A DNA stretch of 44,428 bases, taken from contig JACKBT010000037.1 in NCBI GenBank assembly GCA_020634415.1, positions 1 through 44,428 of the forward strand, given 5' to 3'. The notes under the pieces were generated by a model. That model saw nothing but the letters and a program-made list of their open reading frames with translations. It searched no databases and had not been told where the DNA came from. Shown here in pieces: positions 33,390-41,800 of this stretch (the first letter of the stretch is position 1; each line of letters begins with the position of its first letter). The position numbers and the translations under genes were made by a program. Source of the stretch: Ardenticatenaceae bacterium (GTDB taxonomy: Bacteria > Chloroflexota > Anaerolineae > Promineifilales > Promineifilaceae).

Positions 33390-34097
33390 TTATTGATAAC
33401 ACGTTAGTGTCCATTGGGGCCGGGCCACCGCCAGGGCGGCGGCAAAGTCGGGGTGGGGGTGGATGGCTTGTAGCCCCCAGGTGGTTACATCTTCTCCCTC
33501 GATGCGTAAAAATCGTGCTTCATCTCCAGGCAGAAAGGTGACATCAAAGGTGTGCAAGGGGTGGGATAATCCTTCGCCGATGGCTTTGATGAAGGCTTCT
33601 TTGCGCGTCCAGCAGTTGAAGAAGGCTTGGTGTTTTTGGCTGGGGGGCAAGCTGTGGAAGATGTTGTATTCGTAACTGGAGAAGTGGTGTTGGGCAATGT
33701 CGTCGGCGTCGGCTAACGGCCGTCTAAATTCCACATCTACCCCAATTGCACAGCCCCGTGTGAAAGCCAACAGGGCTAACTCTTGTGAATGGGACACGTT
33801 GAACTGTAAATCTGTTTGGTGAAAGAGCAGCGGTTTGCCAAAGTCGTTGTGGACAAATTGCACTTGTTCGGGGCGCAGGTTTTCGTAACGGCCGATTAAC
33901 AGCCGCAGCATTCCGCGTGCCACTGTGTACCGCCGCCGGTCTTCGGCGCGGACAAAACGAGCGACCCGGAGGCGTTCGTCGGGTGAGAGGTAGGGGTAGT
34001 AGGTGTTGAAGTTTTGGGTAAGGGAGAGGCGGTGCAGGTGAACGGCCGTTCCCGTCAGCACCCATTTAGTCGGCACAGGCAGCCAATCATCACACAT
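33390..34097 (-). CDS. 4'-phosphopantetheinyl transferase, Sfp type
   Basis: A 235-residue enzyme that moves the phosphopantetheine arm of CoA to carrier proteins. Typical pieces are visible: RYTVARGMLRLLIGRY, FNVSHSQELALLAF, the Mg2+ motif IGVDVEF and WTRKEAFIKAIGEGLSHPL with the catalytic Lys and Glu. The length fits the Sfp/Gsp group that serves polyketide, peptide or lysine pathways. Its ATG overlaps the end of the upstream gene by eight bases. No synthase gene is nearby. Confidence 0.9.
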   Translation of the reverse strand: MCDDWLPVPTKWVLTGTAVHLHRLSLTQNFNTYYPYLSPDERLRVARFVRAEDRRRYTVARGMLRLLIGRYENLRPEQVQFVHNDFGKPLLFHQTDLQFNVSHSQELALLAFTRGCAIGVDVEFRRPLADADDIAQHHFSSYEYNIFHSLPPSQKHQAFFNCWTRKEAFIKAIGEGLSHPLHTFDVTFLPGDEARFLRIEGEDVTTWGLQAIHPHPDFAAALAVARPQWTLTCYQ

Positions 34098-34746
34098 CGT
34101 CTAAGCGGTCTACCAAGAAAACCAGAGCCATCACCAGCAGGGCCATCCGTTCGATGCGCTCTTCCTTCCAGGTGATCGTGTAATCATACTGCTGCGATCC
34201 CCAGTTGATTTCACCGATGGGTTCGGGCAAATTGGAGAACATTGGCTCGGCTGACCGACTGATGAGGCTAGCGGGTACGTCATCGTAAATCGTAAAATAG
34301 GGTTCGTTGCTCTCTTCTTTTAGGGCCAGCCACATATTTTCGCCCACGCGCAGCACAAAATAGATGCGGTCGCCATCGTTATCATGCCAGTGGTACTGGC
34401 TTAAAATGGCATAAACGGCATGGTTCAACACAATGGCATAATCTTTGTTTTGCCGACCGCCCAGTGATTTAACGGCCGTTGTCGCCAGATCCATCTGCGC
34501 TATCGTCTTCCCCGACGAATCCGCAAAACGCACATAACGCTCAGAATTTTCCGACGACAACCAGGGGCTGGCAAAGTCAGCCACCACCTTCAGACTCCCA
34601 TCCCGATCAAACAAGTGATAAACACGAGAGGTGCCCTCTTCATCCATTTGTAACTGCTTAATGCCAAAATCAACCATACCCCGATTGTACAAGTCCCATG
34701 AATAATGACCAAATCTGCTACGCTTTTCTGGCAGGCCATGAGTCAA
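34090..34746 (-). CDS. Hypothetical protein coupled to the phosphopantetheinyl transferase gene
   Basis: A 218-residue protein of mostly beta character (RVYHLFDRDGSLKVVADF, SGKTIAQMDL, YFVLRVG) that ends in a hydrophobic helix, RMALLVMALVFLVDRL. The shape, beta sheet plus C-terminal greasy helix, brings to mind tubby/LURP-one/scramblase-like folds, but I claim no family. The TTG at 34746 is chosen because AAGGGGG lies just before it; the ATG at 34677 is an alternative without a good site. The gene overlaps the next one by eight bases, so translation is coupled. Confidence 0.6.
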   Translation of the reverse strand: MTHGLPEKRSRFGHYSWDLYNRGMVDFGIKQLQMDEEGTSRVYHLFDRDGSLKVVADFASPWLSSENSERYVRFADSSGKTIAQMDLATTAVKSLGGRQNKDYAIVLNHAVYAILSQYHWHDNDGDRIYFVLRVGENMWLALKEESNEPYFTIYDDVPASLISRSAEPMFSNLPEPIGEINWGSQQYDYTITWKEERIERMALLVMALVFLVDRLDDV

Positions 34747-34856
34747 ATCAACCCCCTTAAAATTTTCAATTCTTTAACGTTTACCCCCCATAATTGTGAT
34801 ATACTCGTGCCGTGCGGGATAGTACAACAATACCCTCCTCAACAAATCACAAAACT

Positions 34857-34904
34857 CTAAGGGTTAACCCAAACACACAACACACCCACAGATAAAACCC
34901 TTAG
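34857..34904 (+). promoter_or_regulatory. Inverted repeat in the dnaE leader
   Basis: CTAAGGGTT at 34857-34865 and AACCCTTAG at 34896-34904 are exact inverse copies separated by 30 bases, ending 19 bases before the dnaE ATG. The hairpin would cover the GGGGG stretch that could serve as ribosome binding site. A regulatory role is conjecture. No confident promoter hexamers were found in the 34747-34856 stretch. Confidence 0.35.
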
Positions 34905-34923
34905 GGGGTATAAGCCAAAAATT

Positions 34924-37900
34924 ATGAGCGAACATCAACCCTTTGTCCATTTGCACGTCCATAGTGAATATTCCTTGCTTGATGGCCTCAGCCGCATCAA
35001 CGAGCTGGTAAACCGAGCGGTAGAACTAAACCAGCCCGCCATCGCCCTCACCGACCATGGGGCCATGTATGGCACGATGCCCTTCTACCGCGCCTGCAAA
35101 CAGGCTGGTGTCAAGCCCATCATCGGCATCGAAACCTACCTCTCCCTGCGGAAAATGACGGACAAAGACCCCCAGTTGGACAAAGATCGCCGCCACATGC
35201 TGCTGCTGGCCCAAAACCAGACGGGCTATCTAAACTTGCTGGAAGTTGCCAGCACAGCCCAGCTAGAAGGTTATTACTATAAACCCCGTATTGACCGCGC
35301 ATTTATGGCGAAGTTTAATGAGGGTTTGATTGCTACCACTGGCTGCATGGCTGCCGAAATTCCGCAGGCCATTAACCAGGGCAATATGAAGCTGGCACAC
35401 CAGCTTTTGGGTGAATATGTGGATATTTTTGGCCGAGATCGCCTCTTTGTGGAATTGCAGGAACATTCTATTCCTGAATTGAGTGAGATTAATAAAAAGC
35501 TGATAGAAATCGCTCCCCGTTATGGTCTGGAGCGCAATTTTTTGGCGACAAATGATGTGCATTACACCCATGCCGAGGATGCCGATCCGCACCAGGTTTT
35601 GCTTTGTATTCAGACCAGTTCCACCATACAAAGCCCCAAGATGAGTTTTTCGGATAAGGAGTATTATCTGAAGTCGTATGGGGAGATGGCGAAGCTGTTT
35701 GGTGATGTGCCGGGGGCGTTGAGCAACAGTTTGTTGATTGCCGAGATGTGTGAGGTGGATTTGGACAGCAAGGGCTACCATCTGCCTGATTTTGAAGTGC
35801 CGGAAGGGTACACGCCAGCAACTTATTTGCGCCATTTGTGTGAGGAGGGGCTGATTTGGCGCTATGGTGAGCAGCGGGCGAAGGGGGATGTGGCTTTGCG
35901 GCAGCGGCTGGATCATGAGTTGGGTATTATCGGCCGTATGGGTTTTGAGACGTACTTTCTGATTGTGTGGGATTTGTGTGAATGGGCGGTGCGTTCTGAT
36001 GCCTGGTGGGAGCGGCATCAAGACCCTCATCCCTATGATGGCTACGGTGAGTGGAAGAAGCACGATGTCTGGTTTAATGTGCGTGGTTCGGGGGCGGGTT
36101 CGGTGGTGGCCTATACGTTGGGGATTACGAGTATTGATCCGCTGGTGAATGGGCTGATTTTTGAGCGGTTCTTGAATCCGGGCCGGGTTTCGATGCCGGA
36201 TATTGATTTGGATTACCCGGATGATGTGCGGCATGAGATGGTGGAGTATACGAAGCGGCGCTATGGGCAGGATAAGGTGGCGCAGATTATTACGTTTGGG
36301 ACGATGGGGGCGCGGGCGGCGATTCGGGATGTGGGGCGGGCGATGGATATGCCGCTGTATGAGGTGGATGGGATTGCGCGGATGGTGCCGGCGATTCCGG
36401 GTAAGCCGGTGAAGATTGAGAATGTGTTGGATAGTGAGCATGAGTTTTATTCGTCGGAGCTGCTGGAGCGGTATAGGCGGGAGAGTGGGGTAAAGGAGCT
36501 GCTGGATACGGCGAAGAATTTGGAGGGGGTGTCGCGTCATGCCTCTAGTCATGCGGCGGGGGTGATTGTGTCGGATCGGCCGTTGCACGAATATGTTCCT
36601 CTCAACCGACCCACCAGCGGTGATGAAGGGCTGGGTGGATTGGATCGTGTGACGCAGTGGCCGATGGAGATTGTGGAATCCATTGGTTTGCTGAAGATTG
36701 ACTTTTTGGGTTTGAGTACGTTGACGGTGATGCGGCGAGCGGCGCGGTTGATTGAGCAGCGCTATGGCATTCAGTACACGATGGACAACATCCCTTATGA
36801 TGAGGGGCATGTGGGGCCAGACCCGACGAAGAAGCCAGAGAAGCTGTTTGATATGTTGGAGCGGGGGGAGGTGGCCGGTGTGTTCCAGGTGGAAGGGGCG
36901 GGGATGCGCCGCTTGATGATGGAGATGAAGCCGCGCCGTTTTGACCACATTATTGCCGCGATTTCGTTGTATCGGCCGGGGCCGATGGAAAATATCCCTG
37001 AGTATATCCGCCGGATGCACGCTGCGATTTTTGAGGATAAGGATATTGTGCGTTATCACACACCGGCGCTGGAGCCGATTCTCAAGGATACGTATGGCAT
37101 TTTGGTGTATCAGGAGCAGATTATCCGCATTGCGTCTGATTTGGCGGGGTATGAGCCAGGTGAAGCGGATATGATCCGCAAGGCGGTGGCGAAGAAGAAG
37201 AAGTCGCTGATGGAGGAACATCAGGCGAAGTTTACTGAGGGGGCCATGACGCGGGGTTTTAGCCGCGAGGTGTGCGAGGCGATTTGGGGGGATATTGAGT
37301 TTTTTGCCCGTTATGGCTTCAATAAAGCTCATGCGGCTGATTATGCTAAGGTGACGTGTCAGACGGCTTTTTTGAAGGCGCATTATCCGGTGGAGTATCT
37401 GACGGCGATGTTGTCGGTGGAGCGGGATAATACGGAGAAGGTGCGTCGTTATTTTGCGGAGGCAAAGGCGTTGGGGATTGATGTGCTGCCGCCGGATGTG
37501 AATAAGTCGCTGTTGGATTTTACGATTGAGGATGATGCGGAACGGCCGATTATCCGTTTTGGCCTCGGCGCGATCAAGAATGCAGGGGCGGCGGCGCTGT
37601 CGTTGATTATTGAAGAGCGAGAGGAGAAGGGCGAGTTCAAGAATATTTCGGATTTGGCGGAGCGGGTGGATTTGCGGCGGGTGGGCAAACGGCCGCTTGA
37701 ATTCATGATTAAAGCCCGTGTGTTTGACCAGTGGGGCACACCGCCCCAATTTATGGAGGCGTTGGAGCGGATTGTGAGCGATAGTGGGCGCACCCATGAG
37801 GCGGCGGCCGCGGGGCAGATGAGCCTGTTCGGTGGGGCGATGGGGGCTTCTTTGAAGATGGATGTGCAGTTGTTGAAGCCGGTGGCAGAGATTGAGGCTG

Positions 37901-38784
37901 TTGAGCATAAGCAGTTGTTGGAGTGGGAGAAGGAGGCGTTGGGGGTGCATGTGTCGGAACATCCGTTGGAACGGCCGTTAGCCCAACTGCAGCCCCATAC
38001 CAACGCGGCTATCAGCGATTTAGATATCAACCACAATGGTAAACAGGTGCGTGTGGCGGGCATGATTAGCCAGTTGCGCACCTTGACGACCAAAAAGGGC
38101 GACCCAATGGCCTTTGGCACATTGGAAGATTTGGATGCCAAAATTGATGTGGTCTTTTTCCCGCGCACCTGGCTGGAATGCCGTGATGAGGTGGCAGTGG
38201 ATCAGGTGATGCTGGTGACGGGTAAGGTGCAGTCGAAGGGGGATGAAGTCAATATTATTGTGGATAAGGTGCAGACGAAGGTGGAGATAAATGGCGATGC
38301 GGATGCCCCCATGGAGGAGGTGTGGCTGCCGCCGCAGGCTGATTATGGTCTGGAGACGGAGGGTGAAACGGCCGATTTCGCGCCCCCCCCGCCCCCTGCT
38401 CCGGCCCCGTTTATTGCCGAGCCAGCGGCGGCAAGCCATTACACCACACCGCCGCCGCCGCCCAATTTCGATGAGGATTCGGTGGCGGTGCCGCCTGCCA
38501 AGCCTGTGTTTGGCAATGGCAAGGTGAAGGTAAATGGCAATGGGAACGGCCGTAATGGTCACAAAACCATCGTTGTGGAGGTGAAGCCCACCGGCAACTG
38601 GCAAAATGCCTGTCGGCAGTCCATTAAACTGGCCCACCAGTTTGAGGGGGCAGATAGCTTTAGCCTGCATCTGGCGGGCCAGAATCTAACGATGGATTTT
38701 CCCAATCAGCACACCCAGTTCTGCCCCGAACTGGTCAATCAACTGGAACGCTTACCCGGCATTATGCGGGTGTATGCAATGTAG
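34924..38784 (+). CDS. dnaE: DNA polymerase III subunit alpha
   Basis: The replicative polymerase, 1286 residues. The N-terminal PHP domain opens FVHLHVHSEYSLLDGLSRI. The polymerase active-site aspartates are Asp426 and Asp428 in MPDIDLDYPDD, preceded by RGSGAGSVVAYTLGIT. The middle has SRHASSHAAGVIVS and GIFQVE-like VAGVFQVEGAGMRR; FARYGFNKAHAADYAKV and the helix-hairpin-helix follow. An OB fold (VRVAGMISQLRTLTTKKGDPMAFGTLED in outline) leads to a Pro/Ala and Asn/Gly-rich linker (about residues 1155-1215) and a final small beta domain. No intein is seen. The first 2.5 kb lacks ACGGCCGT motifs, unusual for this window. Confidence 0.97.
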   Translation: MSEHQPFVHLHVHSEYSLLDGLSRINELVNRAVELNQPAIALTDHGAMYGTMPFYRACKQAGVKPIIGIETYLSLRKMTDKDPQLDKDRRHMLLLAQNQTGYLNLLEVASTAQLEGYYYKPRIDRAFMAKFNEGLIATTGCMAAEIPQAINQGNMKLAHQLLGEYVDIFGRDRLFVELQEHSIPELSEINKKLIEIAPRYGLERNFLATNDVHYTHAEDADPHQVLLCIQTSSTIQSPKMSFSDKEYYLKSYGEMAKLFGDVPGALSNSLLIAEMCEVDLDSKGYHLPDFEVPEGYTPATYLRHLCEEGLIWRYGEQRAKGDVALRQRLDHELGIIGRMGFETYFLIVWDLCEWAVRSDAWWERHQDPHPYDGYGEWKKHDVWFNVRGSGAGSVVAYTLGITSIDPLVNGLIFERFLNPGRVSMPDIDLDYPDDVRHEMVEYTKRRYGQDKVAQIITFGTMGARAAIRDVGRAMDMPLYEVDGIARMVPAIPGKPVKIENVLDSEHEFYSSELLERYRRESGVKELLDTAKNLEGVSRHASSHAAGVIVSDRPLHEYVPLNRPTSGDEGLGGLDRVTQWPMEIVESIGLLKIDFLGLSTLTVMRRAARLIEQRYGIQYTMDNIPYDEGHVGPDPTKKPEKLFDMLERGEVAGVFQVEGAGMRRLMMEMKPRRFDHIIAAISLYRPGPMENIPEYIRRMHAAIFEDKDIVRYHTPALEPILKDTYGILVYQEQIIRIASDLAGYEPGEADMIRKAVAKKKKSLMEEHQAKFTEGAMTRGFSREVCEAIWGDIEFFARYGFNKAHAADYAKVTCQTAFLKAHYPVEYLTAMLSVERDNTEKVRRYFAEAKALGIDVLPPDVNKSLLDFTIEDDAERPIIRFGLGAIKNAGAAALSLIIEEREEKGEFKNISDLAERVDLRRVGKRPLEFMIKARVFDQWGTPPQFMEALERIVSDSGRTHEAAAAGQMSLFGGAMGASLKMDVQLLKPVAEIEAVEHKQLLEWEKEALGVHVSEHPLERPLAQLQPHTNAAISDLDINHNGKQVRVAGMISQLRTLTTKKGDPMAFGTLEDLDAKIDVVFFPRTWLECRDEVAVDQVMLVTGKVQSKGDEVNIIVDKVQTKVEINGDADAPMEEVWLPPQADYGLETEGETADFAPPPPPAPAPFIAEPAAASHYTTPPPPPNFDEDSVAVPPAKPVFGNGKVKVNGNGNGRNGHKTIVVEVKPTGNWQNACRQSIKLAHQFEGADSFSLHLAGQNLTMDFPNQHTQFCPELVNQLERLPGIMRVYAM

Positions 38785-38789
38785 AAAAG

Positions 38790-38833
38790 AGATTGGGAGA
38801 TTGGGCCGTCAGGCATATCCAATCTCCCAATCT
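38790..38833. terminator. Bidirectional hairpin between dnaE and the M36 peptidase gene
   Basis: AGATTGGGAGATTGG and its exact complement (15 bp) enclose a 14-base loop. It lies six bases after the dnaE stop and ten before the stop of the convergent peptidase gene. Short A- and T-rich ends favour a terminator in both directions. Its arms belong to the GATTGG family of inverted repeats. Confidence 0.7.
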
Positions 38834-38843
38834 TATGCCAGTC

Positions 38844-41800
38844 CTAATTTTTCGTCACAAACGGCAGATACAAACTAAAGCCCTCGTCGGGAGGGGCAAC
38901 GGCCGTTGTCGTCAAGACCAACGAAGCCGAAGCTGTACCGTCTGCTTGCACAGTCGTCGTGTCCATAGCCCCTGCCTCAGCCTCAGCCGGAATCGTCACC
39001 CATACCATGAAGGCGATGCCTTCACCGCCAGCCAGCGTGGCACTCTCCAGCGAGGTTGTGGTTGTCCAAGTGCCGCTGGTGGTCAGGTCGTAGGTGTCGG
39101 TGAGGTTGCCGGTGTTGGTCAGCCAGAGGGTGTAGGTGACGGTGGTGCCTGGTGTGCCGCTCAGATCGGCATCGGGGGTGGTGAGGATGACGAAGTAGGG
39201 CGCACCGGCGGTGGTGGTGAGATGGGTGCTGTGGCTGCTGCTGTTGCCCTGGGAGGTGGCCGTGAGAACGGCCGTATCCATCTCGCCAAAGGCCGCATCC
39301 CCAGGCACCGAGACCACAACCTGCACCCCACCTGCGCTAAAGGGTGCTAAGGTGAGGCTGGCAGGGTTAACGGTTGTCGGCCATACATTGGTCAGGCTCA
39401 AATCGTAAGTATCAGTGATGTTGCCGGGATTGGTGATGGCGACGGTGTAGGTGATGGTTGTGCCGGGCAGGGTCTTGGTGGCGGCATCTGGTCCGGTGAT
39501 GGTGCCATACACAGCGTCGGCGGTGGTGGTGAGGCTGATGCTGCCGGTTGTGGCCGCATCACTTTGGGAAACGGCCGTCACCGTCGCCATATCCATCGCC
39601 CCGGCCAAAGCATCGGCCGGAATGGTCACTTCCGCCACGATCTGGGCCGAAGCGCCAATGCCCAGCATGATTGTCGTGTCGCTTAACGTTGTGTCCCAAC
39701 TGTGGCCGCTCACGCTCACATCATAGCTGTCGGTGATGTTGCCTGTGTTGGTCAGCCATAAGGTTACGCTGAGGGTGGCTCCGGGTGGCCCATTCAGGCT
39801 GGCATCGTCGGTGAAGGTGAGGCCGTAGAGGGTAACGGCCGTTGTCGCCACCGTGGCCGAATCGGTGGCACTGCCGCCCGACTGCGCGGCGGTGATGGTG
39901 GTGGTATCGGTTGTGCCGCCGATGGCCTCTGCTGGCACCGTGACGGTGACGATGACGATGGAGGCCGCATTGGGGGCCAGGGTGGTGTTGAGGGGCGCAA
40001 CGGCCGTATTCCAGACATTGCCACTGGTGGAGAGATCAAAGGTAGCCGTGATGTTGCTGGTGTTTGTCACCATCATCGTGTAGGTAACGGTGTCGCCGGG
40101 CAGGGCGGTGGCGGTACTGTTGGGGGCCAGAATGACACCTTCGATGATGTTGGCGGTGGTGGTGACGATGGCTGTGTCGCTGACACCGGCATCACTTTGG
40201 GAAACGGCCGTAATGGTGGCGACATCCATCTCACCGCCGAACACATCAGCGGGAATGTCTACCGAGACGGTGACGCTGCTGCTGCCGCCGGGGGGCAGGG
40301 TAACGGCCGTTGTACCCAGCGTGGTGGCCCAACCATTGCCAGTGGCAGCCAGTGTAAAGGAATCGGCTACGTTGCCGGTATTGGTTACGGTCAGCGTCGT
40401 TTGCGCCGTTGTGCCAGCATCGCCCGCTATCATGGCATCGGGTGAGAGGGCCACGCCAAAGGTGGGGGTGACGACTGTAAGCGTCAGGGGTACGGGGATT
40501 TGGGGCTGCAGCACATCGTTGCTGTTGACGCAGAGTGTGCCGGTGTAGGTGCCATTGACCAGGCCGGTGGAGTCGAAGACGACGGTGACGGGGCTGCTGC
40601 TGTTAGCGGCCGTTGTGCCGTTGAGGGGCGAGACGGTGGCCCAGCTAATGGCATCGGGGGCATCACAGGGCAGGATGTTGATGGTGCCGTTTAAGGCAAA
40701 CAGAGCGTCTGAGTTGGGCGCACTGCTGCCATCGCAGACGGGCATCCAGGTGGGGCAGTTGACGCTGGTGATGAGGTTGGCGGGGTCTTGCCAGTGGTAG
40801 GGCTGCCCGCTTTGCACGGCGCGTGCCCGCCAGAACCACTGCTCGTTTACGCCGGGATTGAAGGCCATGTCGGCCAGGACGGAGACCCAATAGGTTCCGG
40901 GCGGCAGCACAACGGGGGTGTTGAGATCGAGGGTAACAATGCCGCTGATGTCGGTGGTGGCGGTGATGCCTGTTTGGCTGGAAAGTAATGTGCCGGGTAG
41001 GCCGCCGCCATCGGCGTAGAATTCCACAATCCAGGTGGGGGCTGGCCCATCGCCAGCGCTGTAAAGCCCTTCGGCAAAGACCTGATCTACGTGCCATTCT
41101 TCGTAGTCTGGCACGATGAAGTCGTCGGCACCTTGCACGGCGGCACCGAGGTCGGGGAAGAATTGGGAGGCGAAGCTGGTGTTGGCGGGGTTGTCGGTCT
41201 GGTCGTAGAGGGTGATGAGGTTGGGGGAAACGGCCGTTTCTGCTGCCACTTTCTCGCCCGACACAGCCTGCCCGGCCTGCACAGCGCTGCTGTCTACCTG
41301 TGTGGGGGCCAGTGGCAGGGGCAGTGGCCCAACCAAGGGGCTGGCATCCTCAAAAATGTCCCAGGTCAGGTCGCTGTTTCCCACATTGGCAATGGTCAGA
41401 GTGTGGGTAAATTGGGCATCGGGGGCTTGAATGGAGGACAGGGCATCGGGGCTGACATCTATCAGGGGAACGCCGCCGGAGCCATTGATGACGGGGACGC
41501 TGAGATTGTCGCAGGCATTGTCTCCTTCGGCTGCCTGGACACAAGCTGTATTAAACACAAAGGCTTCCTCGGCGAGGCGTATGTCATCTACCATCCAGCC
41601 AAAAAAGCCGTTGCCCGCGCCGTCGGTGCTGTCGAAGCGGAAGCGAAGGTGGACGGTAAAGCCGACGTAGGGGGTCATGTCTACAGTGCGGGTGTACCAA
41701 GTGCCTTCCATGTTGCCTTCGTCCAGGTTTAGCCAGGATGCGCCGCCGTTGGTGGAGACTTGCACGAGGCGGTTGTCCCAGGTGCAGTTGCCATTGCACT

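Noticed and set aside
34924..38784. Intein or split in dnaE
   Set aside because: Motifs run in normal order without an inserted Hedgehog/Intein or homing domain; the extra length is a low-complexity linker near the C-terminus.
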